Below are positions 35,005 through 46,538 of a stretch of DNA of 64,000 nucleotides, one piece after another (position 1 is the stretch's first letter; every line of letters starts with the position of its first letter). The notes under the pieces are model-generated. The model worked only from the letters and a program-made list of their open reading frames with translations. It had not been told where the DNA came from and made no database searches. Origin of the DNA: Myrica gale (lineage: Eukaryota > Streptophyta > Magnoliopsida > Fagales > Myricaceae); NCBI GenBank assembly GCA_963930655.1, contig OZ005608.1:1240001-1304000 (forward strand). The letters are read 5' to 3'. The position numbers and the translations under genes were made by a program.

Positions 35005-35370
35005 CATACAGTAAAAAAGCTGCTATATATGTTACTTGGGAGCTGGGTTGGTTGTCACACGTTGCCAAATACTGGAAGAGCAAATGGCACTGATGCCATT
35101 TTTGCAACAATAGCAGCAAGAGCTACAAATATTACTCCTTTCTCTCCTTCTCCTCTTCTCTTCTCTTTATGTTTTCTAGCGTATTCGAAATGGCAAACAA
35201 AATTGACCTCCATCGCCACCAAAGCTACCGATCATCGGCACCTTCACCACCTTGGCACACTACCACACCATTCTCTTCATGCCCTTTCAAAGAAATATGG
35301 CCCTATCATGTTTTTATACGTTGGCCATACTCCGACGCTTGTGGTGTCATCTGCAGCTATGGCCAAAGAA

Positions 35371-35776
35371 ATGGTGAAGACGCGTGATCTCGTTTTCTCT
35401 AACAGGCCCACAACCGCTGCTGCCAAGATTTTACTCTATGGTTGAAGAGACATTGGGTTCTCACCCTACAGTGAGTATTGGAGACAAGTTAGGAAAATTA
35501 TGGTTCTCGAACTTTTGAGCCTCAAAAGAGTGCAGTCGTTTCAGTATGTAAGGGAAGCTGAAGTTGAGAAATAGTGAAGACGCATGATCTCGTTTTCTCT
35601 AACAGGCCCACAATCACAGCTGCCGAGATCTTATTCTACGGTAGCAGAGACGTTACGTTCTCACCCTATGGTGAGTATTGGAGAGTCGGAGACAAGCCAA
35701 AAAAATTGTGTCCTCGAACTTTTGAGCCTCAAAAGAGTGCAGTCGTTCCAGTATGTAAGGGAAGCTGAAGTTGAGG
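35371..35776. repeat. Tandem duplication, ~200-bp unit, within P450 relic 2
   Basis: Unit A starts 35371 and unit B starts 35571, with the same beginning (ATGGTGAAGA / ATAGTGAAGA) and the same order of conserved P450 segments ([28 protein letters not shown]). The two units have since diverged. Confidence 0.9.
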
Positions 35777-36203
35777 AATTGGTCAATAAGATACACAACT
35801 CGTGCCTCAAAAAGGCTTTTGTTAATCTGAGTGAGATGTTGATTGAAACCTCAAACAAGATAATCACTCGATGTATCCTAGGACAGAAGTATGAAGAAGA
35901 TGGTGACAACGAGTTTGGACAGGTATCAAGAAGGTTAATGGCGGCCTTCTCGTTGTTATGTTTAGGAGATTTTTTCCCTTATTTGGGATGGATTGATATT
36001 CTTACTGGTGTTATCCCGATTCTGAAAGATATTTCTAAAGAAGCAGATTCTTTTTTAGATCAAGTGGTTCAAAGGCGTAAGACAATGAAAAGTGTGGATA
36101 ACGTGGCTGATAACACAGGTTTCGTCAATATTCTACTCCAGCTTCAAAAGGATGGCATGCCTGACTTTGACCTCACCCAAGAAAACCTCAAAGCGATCCT
36201 AAT

Positions 36204-36270
36204 GGTCTCTCTCTCTCTCTCTCTCTCTTTCTGTGTGTGTGTTTCTCCCCTCTCTTTCCCCACACACACA
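36204..36270 (+). repeat. Microsatellite (CT)n, (GT)n, (CA)n in the P450 relic intron
   Basis: CT dinucleotides directly after the donor, then GT and CA runs. Likely slippage in a pyrimidine-rich intron start. Confidence 0.8.
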
Positions 36271-36950
36271 AATATGCGTGCACGCAACAAAGAATATATA
36301 CCCAAGTCTAAAGTTTTCTCTGTCGACAACTTCAGGACATGTTTCTGGCCGGAATTGATACTACTTCAACTACTTTGGAATGGGCAATGGCGGAGCTCAT
36401 AAAAAATCCAAATATCATGAAGAGGGCACAAGAAGAGGTGAGAGGAGCGGTGGGGAACAAGTCAAAGGTAGATGTTCATGACATCAATCAAATGGATTAC
36501 TTGAAATGCATCTTCAACGAGACTCTACGACTACATCCTCCACTCCCTCTTTTGCTCCCTAGAGAGACATCAGCAAGTGTGAGATTTGGAGGCTATGATA
36601 TTCCAGCCAAAACAAGAGTATATATCAATGCATGGGCAATCCAAAGGGACCCTGCAGTATGGGAGAGGCCAGAAGAGTTCCTCCCGGAGAGATTCAAAGA
36701 CAACCCAGTTGATTTCAGAGGCCAATACTATGAATTTCTCCCATTCGGAGGTGGGAGGAGGGGATACCCAGGAATAACATTTGGTATTGCTTCGGTTGAA
36801 TATGTGATCGCCAACCTCTTATGTTGGTTCGACTGGGGAATGCCTAGTACTGGTGTACAGGGGCAAGACTTGGACATGAGTGAAGGGAACGGTCTCACTG
36901 TGCCAAAGAAAGTTCCTCTGCATCTTGTACCAACTCTTCACGCTCCTTGA

Positions 36951-37801
36951 TCCATCCATTAAGATGAAGTCACGATCGGTTGTACTCAGTGTGAACTTTT
37001 CTAAATTAGTTGACGGTCGGACGTGAGCAAGATTTTTTCCAATAAAATTCTGATGCACCCCTCGCCCTTTCTTAAATTTTTTTGACATTACTCTTTTTCA
37101 GTCTTTAGCTGCTGTTCTGTTAAGGGATTTGTTTTTTGAACCCAGCGAGGGGTAGTTAGTTTATTGAATGGAAGTTTGTAGTGTAGAAAAAAAAACCTCG
37201 AACAAGATAATTGGTCAACGTCCCCTGTGGTGGTAGTGAATGAATAATAGACAACAAAAATGGAAACTGAAAAAATAAGCAGCCGTGATCCCAGGTATTT
37301 GAGTTTTTTTTTTCTTCCTGTGATTTTGGAAGTTCAGTAACGAGTAATATTTGGTATCCTTCTTGGGTTCTTCTCATGTTCTTCTGAAAAGAATCTAACT
37401 GCTCATGATTAATTTTAAAAATAGACTCTACACACCAGAGATCTTGAGCCGTTGAATTATTTCCTGAAGAAATTGGGAATAATCCAAAAAGAGCACCAAA
37501 CATTTTTCTTCTGTAACCCTTAAAGACCGGACTTATTGTTACTACGATTTTTAAATAAGCAATCGTGATAAGCATGTTTGGCTGTGGTTGAATTTTTCTC
37601 ACATGGTGGCTGTGCCGGCCTTCTTGTCTCTTGTTTGCCGCTGTTTTTAGCTCAAGTGCTATTCCGGTAGCTACTTTACCTTTTCTGGCCACTTGCTTTG
37701 GACTTTGCCCTTTTGGCCCATTTTGGATTTTCGTGAGCCACATCTTAATAGTCTTTGTTTGAGATTTCTGCAAGTCACGAAATGGAAGTGTTGGACATCT
37801 T
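36951..37801. other. Flank of P450 relic 2; no gene accepted
   Basis: 37222-37290 matches the flank of relic 1. A 205-residue minus-strand frame (37156-37773) spans both this homologous part and foreign sequence and shows no family resemblance, so it is not called. Confidence 0.4.
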
Positions 37802-38716
37802 ATAAGAAAAAGGTTAAAATGAAGTTGGGAGATAAATGATAATAAGAAACAAAAGATTTTAAGTGGTTCGGTCTAGAAGACCTACATCTACTGTAAAAAC
37901 CCTCTATAATACAAAGCATAATAGGATAATATCATATATTTAAATTTGAATATCTACGTTTGAATTTGAATTTGAATCTTCATAATAATATCAAAATTTT
38001 GATATTGTGATAACCATAATATCATATTATGATATTATCTCTAACATCCTCCCTCAAACACAAGATGGAGAAATCTGAAATTTTGTGTTTGAAAAACGAG
38101 ATCTGAAGGTGATTGGACCTTGAAGTCCTAGATCCTTACTCTTTTGCTGATTTTTGCTCCTTTGCTGAACAAATATTTGTTTTTTGAATTTGATCGGACC
38201 TTGAAATCATATCATAGGCACACGACCTTGAATACAGGCTGAAAGTGATCGGACCTTGAAATCATAGGCACGCGACCCTTGCCAAACATATCTCTGCTCT
38301 GTCTTTTTTTTCTTCTCTTAAACGGAGATTTGCTATAAGTACAGCGGAGGTGAAATTCACCAACTTTTAAGAATGCAGAATTTTGTTCCTCTGATACCAA
38401 GAAGAAAAAAGGTTAAAATGAAGATGGGAGATAAATGGTAACAAGAGACAAGAGATTTTAAGTGGTTCGGTCTAGAAGACCTACATCCACGGTTAAAGCT
38501 CTATGACTGTATTTTGTATTATGATTCCATGCAGATTAAAATTGAAGATCTCTATTTATAGAGATAATACAAAGCATAATAGGAGAATATTTATATTTAA
38601 ATTTGAATCTCTACATTTGAATTTGAATCTTCATAATAATATCAAAAATTTGATATTGTGATAATCAGAATATCATATCAAATCTTTAAGATTTGATTAT
38701 GATATTATCGCTAACA
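37802..38716 (-). mobile_element. TRIM with unequal LTRs (247 and 317 bp)
   Basis: LTRs 37802-38048 and 38400-38716 share most of their sequence; the left copy lacks about 65-70 bp present in the right copy (TATGACTG...TTTATAGAG region). Minus-strand layout: LTR starting TGTTAG, primer site TGGTATCAGAGG at 38399, purine tract TTGAGGGAGGA before the second LTR. A 5-bp target duplication ATCTT is perfect (37797-37801 and 38717-38721). The interior (351 bp) encodes nothing recognisable. A related LTR remnant lies at 60591-60880. Confidence 0.88.
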
Positions 38717-38721
38717 ATCTT

Positions 38722-39649
38722 GAGATAAAATAACGATAATCTACCAATAAGATACGGTGTTATGTATCTTCAATGAAACTTGCGGCTGTCGATTAAGCGA
38801 TACCGAGTAACGATAATGGGTACCCAAAATCCCCAAAATCCGGATATATTCGCGTAAGGGTGAAACCGTGCCACCTATTTTTATACAGATAAAGTAGTCA
38901 TTTTACTAAATTAAAATAATAATTTGTAATATCTAAATTAATACTATGAGATACAAAGTGTGCATTGTTAGAAGTTAAATAGTGAAATGTAAAGAAATTG
39001 ATAATTTAATGTAAAAAATATTAGAACTCGTGGGAGTAAAAAGGTACCCTTTTCCTAAAATAGCAATATTGTTGAGGCCGAAGGTACCTCCATTTAATGC
39101 TAATACGAAATTTTGTACAAAACCAAATCATCGTTTAAGGTTGATAGTCTTTCGCTTTCAGTCATGAGAAATAAATTAAGGTCGCCTGGCCGGGTACTCC
39201 AATGGTTTACATTATAACTTGGGTATATCAATTTTTTTTGTTTTTTATTTTCTTTTTCTAGTCAATCGAAACAGTTATAAGTAGGGTTAAAAATCGAAAA
39301 TGCGGTTATTAAAGTACCGGATCAGATCACTTATAAGTGTCCGAGCCGGATTTATTTTTTTTTTGAATTTTTTTTTTTTTAAAATTATTCGCAGAAAGCA
39401 CTGAGCACTCTGCAGTGCAGTTTTCTTGTTTCCTTTTCTTTCAGGCTTCAGCCTCGTCAGTTTTCTCGCGTCGTTTTTTTTCCGCCTCGTATTTGTTTTA
39501 AAGGCTCTGCTTTCACTGCACTGCCCGCTTCATTCTCGCGCATATCCAAACCAACTTAGCACGTTGTATCCGCGTGCTTCAATGCCATACCTTCTCCTTC
39601 TCTTTCTGACATAAACACAAGCACTTCCAACCAGACGCAAAACACAGGA
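38722..39649 (+). other. Intergenic; promoter side of the quinolinate synthase gene
   Basis: AT-rich with T runs. A pyrimidine-rich segment 39410-39649 is the likely 5' leader. Open frame 39426-39614 is not called. Confidence 0.4.
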
Positions 39650-42600
39650 ATGGACTCCTCTGCGACCATGGCCTTGAGACCTTCTTCCTCTTCGTTCTTC
39701 GCGGTATCTCAGAGCCCAAAACCTAAACATAATCACAAGTCTCTGCCTTTCAATTTCAACCTTCAGGTCCACAAATCCCAATCTTCTTTCTCCTTCTTCA
39801 AGTCCCTCAAATGCATTCAATCTCTAACCCCGGAGTCGAACCCTATAAAGCCCAATCATGCCCGAAATGGTTGCTCCCCGTTTGCCTGCTCCGCCGTCAC
39901 CTTCTCTCCCTCACAGATCACTCACGTCGTCTCCTCCAAGCTCCACAGCCTCATCTCCGAGTTCCAGTCCCTCTCCGAACCCGTCGATCGCGTCAAGCGC
40001 TTGCTCCACTACGCTGCACTTCTCACTCCGTTGGACGACTCCGCCCGTGTGGATGCCAACCGGGTCATGGGCTGCACGGCCCAGGTTTGGCTCCAGGCCG
40101 AGTTGGATCAATACGGGAAGATGAGATTTGCAACCGACAGCGATTCTGAGATCGCGAAGGGTTACTGCTCATGCCTGGTTTGGGTTCTCGACGGTGCGGC
40201 CCCTGAGGTGGTGCTGAAGGTCAAGACCGAGGATTTGACGGACTTGAATGTGGGCGTGCCCGGGAGAGAGAGGTCCAGAGTGAATACGTGGCACAATGTG
40301 CTGGTTACTATGCAGAAGAGGACCAAGGCGTTGGTGGCAGAGCGCGAACGGAAGGCACCGCCGTTTGAGCCGTTCCCTTCACTGGTGGTGACGGTGGACG
40401 GCATAGAAGCAAAGGGAAGCTATGCTGAGGCTCAGGTTAGTGGTAATTCGTTTCTGATTCTATTCATTTCTGCGTTTTGCCTTCATAAGGGGCTTGGGTT
40501 AGAGCGGAATTGTGTAGGTAGAGTAGAAATGGTCGTATTGTTGGAAATTACATGTGTTTTGCACATCCAACTAGCTGTTTTAATGATACTTTCAAAATGA
40601 AGGAGTACGGGAGGTTTTAAACGGGATTGAATTTTGATGAAATCGTGTGAACAACTTGGTTTTTCCAACTAGAGCTTGGCGTATCCATCCTTGAGCTTCG
40701 TAATTCCAATTGTTGATGCTCAGATACGGGGGACAAAGTTTCTTTGGAACTCTAATTTATGTGTAATATCTATTTGAGATCAACAAGCACTCTGTTTCTT
40801 GCTATACAATGGAAGTCTTAAGAACCGACCTAACATTTTGTAAGGCTCGATGTAAAAGATTGGTTTTTCTGTTTTGGTTTTCTGCCATTATTTCATTTAG
40901 TTCATCAGAAAGTGATCAAGTTGCCTCGGCATTGAGATGTCTGTTCATTCATTAGTCAGCTGCTTAATTGCGTAATCTAATACCCTCGCTAGTGGCTAGC
41001 TGGTTTTGCTCCCCCTTCATGATATGGATGAAGTTGCTTGGCAGTAGTGAAATTCTAAGTTCCATTTTAGTTTATGATGAGTTGAAGGTTAAAGAACTTG
41101 TCAGCGTTCTAAAGGAGAAGAAAATTGGTGTTGTTGCAGACTTTTACATGGATCCTGAGGTCCAAGGCATCTTGACTGCTGCTCAGAAACAGTGGCCACA
41201 CATTTATATTTCTGATTCATTGGTAATGGCAGATGCTGCTGTCAAGATGGCAAAAGATGGATGCAAATACATAACAGTTCTGGGTGTAGATTTTATGTCA
41301 GAAAATGTCCGTGCAATCCTTGATCAGGCTGGCTTTGGAGATGTATGTAGTTTTCCCCATTTCTTTCTATTTTGCAGTTTTTCATTTCTAGATTCTGGGT
41401 GCTGGTGATTCTACATGAATTAATGACTTAATAGTGCCTAATTCATAGGCAATTTTTGTAGTATTTTCTATAGATTTTTCTTGTCTTAGAGAGAGTGTGC
41501 TGCAAATAAGGGCTTTAAACATATATTTCTATATGTGATGATGAACACTTCTGATGCTAGAATGCAGATATTTTATTTTATATAGCCACCATTCAACTTT
41601 AGTGCTACAATTAATCAAAGCATGTCTAAACATCAAAGATGTCACTGTATTGTGGTATTTGTTCAACAGAATAGGGAGTAATCCAACATTTTTCTCCCTC
41701 CATCGTATTATTTGCAGGTTGGTGTATACAGGATGTCAAATGAACGCATTGGTTGTTCTTTGGCTGATGCTGCAGCTTCCCCTTCCTATATGAATTATCT
41801 TGAGGCAGCCTCTGGGTCTCCACCTTGTTTGCATGTCATCTACATCAATACTTCACTAGAGACAAAAGCATATGCTCATCAGCGTGTGCCAACAATTACC
41901 TGTACATCTTCAAATGTTGTGCAAACCATTCTGCAGGTCAGTAGTGTTACAATTTTCTTTTCATTCACCACCTGCATTTCTAATGCTTATACTAATGCAT
42001 TAAGTGATATCAAGGTTCCCACCTTGTAGGACTCTACTCCCTTTGATGCAAGTCACTTATTTTCTGCAGGCTTTTGTTCAAGTGCCAGATTTGAACATAT
42101 TTTATGGACCTGATTCGTATATGGGTGCAAATATCAGAGAATTGTTCCTGCAGATGAGTAAGATGACTGATGAAGAAATAGCTAATATACATCCAGCACA
42201 CAATAGAGAGTCCATTAGATCATTGCTACCTCACTTGAACTACTATCAGGTAGGTTTTTTTTATACTCTTGGAGCTAAGGTTAAATGGGTTTTATCTATG
42301 GCGTAATGACTTGGACAAACTAATACTTTTGATGTGAACCTGGTGCTTGCAATATGGCACTTATGCATCTGCGAAGGCCTGGATTTTGCCTTTTTTTGGG
42401 ATTGTTCTTTTTAATAATTTGATGGATGAGCTCACTATAGGCTTCCATTCGTATGCTTGTCCTTTACCCTGCCTCTGAATGGACACCTCTCATTATTCAT
42501 CTAAGCTATTTTGTCGTCCATAAATATTTTTCCTGATTTACCTATTTTGTATATGTAAAACATAACAAGTGAACAACATTATATCAGTTGTTCTCAAGTA

Positions 42601-42906
42601 TAATCTTGCCTTTGCAAATATGGGCCCTAGGACTCTTACAGCATATGAAGCTGAGAGATTTAAACTGCAAACTCCTAATGGGAAATCGGTTGCAGATGTC
42701 GGATGCGAACCAATTTTGCACATGAGACACTTCCAGGTACGTTCTCATGGAGTGTTCCTATCAGTATCCTTAATGAACAGGGTTTTGGGATTTTAGGTTG
42801 ACTTTCTTTTGCTTCTCTTCTCTAGGCTACGAGACAACTGCCAGAGAAGCTTGTCTACCAGATCCATCATCCCGATGGCAACGGAATGTCAATGTCATTA
42901 AATTGA
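39650..42906 (+). pseudogene. QS: Quinolinate synthase (SufE-NadA) gene with internal deletion; probable pseudogene
   Basis: Plastid quinolinate synthase makes quinolinate for NAD synthesis, using a 4Fe-4S cluster. Exon 1 (39650-40435) is intact: transit peptide (1-80) and a SufE domain with its Cys in RVMGCTAQVWL. The NadA part is damaged. Exon 2 (about 41072-41342) cannot join exon 1 in frame, and the active-site His of AHFYMD is Asp (ADFYMD). Exons 3 (41718-41936, with TITCTSSNVVQ, one cluster Cys) and 4 (42070-42249) are clean. The region normally holding HHLFGHEV, GTESGM and GCASCPYM, with two cluster ligands, is missing: the next recognisable exon (42642-42736, ending DVGCEPILHMRHFQ) follows after only 392 bp and is out of phase. 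A last exon (42826-42906) ends in TGA. A truncated SufE-only product from exon 1 is possible. Confidence 0.85.
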
Positions 42907-44286
42907 GGGAAAGGTAGCTCTCTCAAGAACAAGTGCTGCTATTTCACACATGAGCCCGAATGAAAGTTGCTGCCTCTGCGGAGGACTCTCTCCCCTTCCC
43001 TTCAGCCAAATCTTCGCTGCTGGAATTTTCGTGCATAATTTGTGACTCCAAAGTGCTTAAATTTTGTCTGTCACAGCGTATATTAGTGTTAGATTTATAG
43101 AAAGAATGAAATCGCAATTTGATTTATTTCCATTTACACTGTATAGGTGCCAGTAGAGTAACATCATTAATCTTCTCCCTTCTCTCTGGCCAAATGCCCA
43201 AGCAATCTCAACCCTTTTCCTTCTTCAAAAGCCACCAGTCCAATCTTGTTTTCCATTCATTTCAGACTTAATATGTAGACCTCGATCCTTTTTTTGGCTA
43301 CAATTTTATACGATGAAAGTTTGAAATTTTTGACTATCACCATTTATTCTTACATTTCCAATGGGATTGGTGTTTGAAATATTTAATTGGACAGAATATT
43401 TTGTGTCAGATTATCTTAAAAATGTGGACGTTCAGATGTATTGCCAGGAAGCATAAAATATATATATTTAATCTGAGTATGAACCATCAAAGTCAAATTC
43501 TTAAAAAGAAATTGAGAATCATTAAATTATAGACTTTTTAGAGTTTTCACTTTAGTGGCTACAAGTTTTTAGGTTTTTTAATTTTATCAATACCGTCTTT
43601 TCATTTTTTTTTCTGTTAGTTCTCGAATTTCACTTTAACCAAGTTCTTACACATCAGACTTATAATGATAGTCACGTGTCAGAACTTGATTGGTCGTGAC
43701 GTGTATCACTGTTTGTAATTAGATTTAAAATTAATAGAAAGACACGGAAAAATCTAGAGACTGCTGGTGATTGTAATAAAAATTCTAGAGCTATTTTAAA
43801 AAAAGGTGTAAAATTCAAAGATGAAAAAATGTTTTTTCCTTTGCATTATTGAAAAGGATAATAGAAAAAAAAAACAGTTGGCTGTAAAGAGGGCCGGGCC
43901 TATATAAACAGTTGGGAAATTGATTTTGTGGGCCCATTGACACAAACAGGTTGATTGGGAAACCAAACAGACGGAAGGCTAACAACAAATTCAATACAGC
44001 GTAAAACATTGCGCCACGTCTCATTCCAGTAATCCAGCGTACCGCGTCGGTAACTTTTTATAATGGCAAATTGGCAAATAGCAATCCAGAGTACTGGCGA
44101 TTAAGTAATTCTGAATAGAAACGAAGACCATTTGAGTCATTGTACTAACCGTAACCAACTACCTTACTCAGGTAGCTCAAGTCCTCAATCAAAACGATGC
44201 AGAGCGAATCCTGTTGGACCTTTAATCTCCACCAAAACGCAGTGTATCATCCTTCTTGGTGTTCAGGGGCTCCCAGTTTTTATGCC
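42907..44286. other. Intergenic, no gene seen
   Basis: AT-rich DNA between the quinolinate synthase relic and the next promoter. I see no convincing terminal repeats. Confidence 0.4.
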
Positions 44287-44294
44287 TATAAAAA
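44287..44294 (+). promoter_or_regulatory. TATA box of the ADP-ribose/CDP-alcohol diphosphatase gene
   Basis: CCTATAAAAACC lies upstream of a CT-rich leader (CTCTCTCTCTC near 44385). The coding exon begins 1.3 kb downstream, so a 5' UTR intron is implied, ending at the AG before GTTTCTACTG (45542). The donor may be near 44636 (TTCAAG|GTAGAG). Confidence 0.5.
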
Positions 44295-45563
44295 CCGAAA
44301 ACTACCTCTTTCTCCTGTGTCCGCTAAACGCAGAAGACTAACCTGTATACCGGATCGTATACGCACCGTACGTCATTGCAACTCTCTCTCTCTGTTCCAA
44401 TTATTCTTAGCTGATTTTTGTCTTCTGGTTGGTTGTTGTATTGTTTGATTTCTCATAGGTGTTTAGTATAGTTCGCCGTCTTTGTTTTGTGATCTGCAAA
44501 AGAATCGAGCTTTGTTTAGAGCTCAAGCTGTAACCTTTGATTTATGCTTATAATCAATAGCTAGTTTCCGTCTTCTGGGTTAGGGTTGGGCGGCCTTGAA
44601 CGTGGATCAGTTCGATCGGCAGTGGTGCAGCCTTCAAGGTAGAGGACAAGGTGGGTATTTTTGTGTGGGTAAAATTTGAAGAGACAACAAAAAAAGACTT
44701 TTTTCCCCATAATCAGTGGAATTGGGTCCTAATGATGGATTTGAACTGTTGTGTGCCTCAAGAGTGTGCTTTGAATGATTATACACTGAGCAAGTGCAGT
44801 TAGAAACGGCTTAAGCTCAGCGGTTGTACAACATTCTGTACCGGGCAAAGTACATTTTACCCCTTTCCTGTAGGAATTTCATGAAAATTATGGGAGATTC
44901 ATAAAAGTATTCTTTTCATAACAATGCGCTAAAAATTTTGTTTACATTTCTTTGCTTGATATGCATTGTCGGCTCTTTCCTGTTTATTAACCAGACATTT
45001 TCTCTTTCGTGAACTTTTTATTGTTTAGTAGTCTTGGAATACCTAGGCGTCTAAATGCTCTAATTATCATTGTGTTGAGCACCTTATAAACTCATTTGAG
45101 ATAGAGGCTGAGGTAGTTTTGGTGAATCACAGTTCCTTCCCTGTTAACTGATTCTTGTTCCTAATGGCGCACAATACAATGCAAAAAAGCTTAACTTCTT
45201 TGTTGATAAATAGGATAAGCCCATAATCAGCTCCCTTCTATACATAGATTTTGCAGAACTTGGATACATTGGGATTCTTTTTCCCTTTATAGGTGTGAAT
45301 GTTGATTCTTTTTAATGTTGTAAAGAATGCCACGCAAACTGGACTTTTCCTTGTGAATATCCTTTCAACTTGAAACTCTTTTGCATCACTAGCTTTTAGT
45401 GTGGTAGTTAAACTTTATTTTGCATATCCTTCATGTGGGGTTGGTGAGGAGTTGTTTCCATAGTGAGCAAAGCCCCTGCATATTTCCTTGATCCTTGCTA
45501 TTGCACTAAAGAAATAAAGTTACTCTTCACTTTTTCTGATAGGTTTCTACTGTTTGCTGTGCC

Positions 45564-46538
45564 ATGGGCTCTACAAATGAATTAGCAAGCACACAAGAGG
45601 AGAAACCTCTTTTTTCTTTCGGGGTTATCTCTGATGTTCAGTACGCTGATATTCCTGATGGTCGCTCATTTATTGGCATCCCTAGATACTATCGGCATAG
45701 TATTCATGTGTTGCAGAGAGCAGTCCAAAATTGGAACCACAACCAGAAGCTGAAGTTTGCAATCAATTTTGGGGACATCGTTGATGGGTTTTGTCCGAAG
45801 GACCAATCTCTAAATGCTGTGAAAAAAGTTGTGAATGAATTCAACAAATTCAATGCCCCTGTCTATCACATGATTGGCAACCACTGTCTCTACAATCTTC
45901 CACGCGACAAGTTACTTCCCCTATTAAAGATTCCAAGTCTTGATGATCATGCCTATTATGAATTTTCACCAACTCCAGAATACAGATTTGTTGTACTGGA
46001 TGGTTATGATATTAGTGCCATTGGCTGGCCTCAAAATCATACAAGCACTTTGGAAGCCCTAAATTTTCTTCGTGAAAAGAACCCAAATTCTGAAAAGAAC
46101 AGTCCATCAGGACTAATGGGCGTGGAGAGAAGGTTTCTTATGTTCAATGGAGCAGTTGGGAAAAAACAATTGGAATGGTTAGATTGTATACTGCAGGAAT
46201 CATCCAAGTTAAAACAGAAAGTAGTGATCTGCTGCCATCTGCCTCTAGATCCCGTAGTATCAACCCATGAAGCACTTCTTTGGAATTATGATGAAGTAAT
46301 GGATGTGATACATAGATACAATTGTGTAAAGGTTTGCTTAGCTGGACATGATCACAGAGGTGGGCACTCAGTTGACTCCTGCGGAATACACCATAGAGTT
46401 CTTGAAGCCGCCCTAGAATGCCCTCCAGGGTCAGATTCCTTTGGGTATGTGAATGTTTATGATGATAGGTTATCACTTATTGGTACTGATAGACTGCAAA
46501 GCACTGAAATGTGTTTCAAGCCTAAATCAGACTTATGA
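45564..46538 (+). CDS. Manganese-dependent ADP-ribose/CDP-alcohol diphosphatase
   Basis: Metallophosphoesterase (ADPRibase-Mn type) that hydrolyses ADP-ribose, IDP-ribose and CDP-alcohols to monophosphates, probably cytosolic; it may clear free ADP-ribose. One coding exon of 324 residues. All metal-site motifs are in place: D-x-Q in SDVQYAD (about 24-30), GD in NFGDIVDG (about 69-76), GNH in MIGNHCLYN (about 103-111), the His in VICCHLPLDP (about 222-231), and GHDHRGGH (about 260-267). Start ATG is preceded by the 5' UTR splice acceptor at 45542. No signal peptide. Length is normal for plant members, and there is no damage. Confidence 0.94.
   Translation: MGSTNELASTQEEKPLFSFGVISDVQYADIPDGRSFIGIPRYYRHSIHVLQRAVQNWNHNQKLKFAINFGDIVDGFCPKDQSLNAVKKVVNEFNKFNAPVYHMIGNHCLYNLPRDKLLPLLKIPSLDDHAYYEFSPTPEYRFVVLDGYDISAIGWPQNHTSTLEALNFLREKNPNSEKNSPSGLMGVERRFLMFNGAVGKKQLEWLDCILQESSKLKQKVVICCHLPLDPVVSTHEALLWNYDEVMDVIHRYNCVKVCLAGHDHRGGHSVDSCGIHHRVLEAALECPPGSDSFGYVNVYDDRLSLIGTDRLQSTEMCFKPKSDL

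Larger units (their letters stand above)
35092..36950 (+). pseudogene. CYP71D-like P450 relic 2: complete length but stops, a 200-bp duplication and loss of the heme Cys
   Basis: Both exons can be traced: exon 1 about 35092-36203 and exon 2 36336-36950. The N-terminus has a stop after MPFLQQ and frameshifts before PPSPPKLPIIG; a stop follows KILLYG, and a 200-bp tandem duplication (35371-35776) brings another. From 35735 the frame is clean (LVNKIHNSCLKKAFVNLSEM to DLTQENLKAILM). Exon 2 is one open frame with AGIDTT, ETLRLHP, PERF, but the heme loop reads FGGGRRGYPG: the invariant Cys is Tyr (TAC for TGC). Even with a repaired N-terminus it could not bind heme normally. The intron holds (CT)n and (GT)n tracts. 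Exon 2 looks much younger in decay than exon 1. Confidence 0.92.

Noticed and set aside
37156..37773. 205-residue minus-strand open frame
   Set aside because: Spans the P450-flank homology and unrelated DNA, with no family resemblance; probably chance in A/T-biased sequence.
39811..40149. Open frames in other phases over quinolinate synthase exon 1
   Set aside because: Shadows of the GC-richer SufE coding exon.
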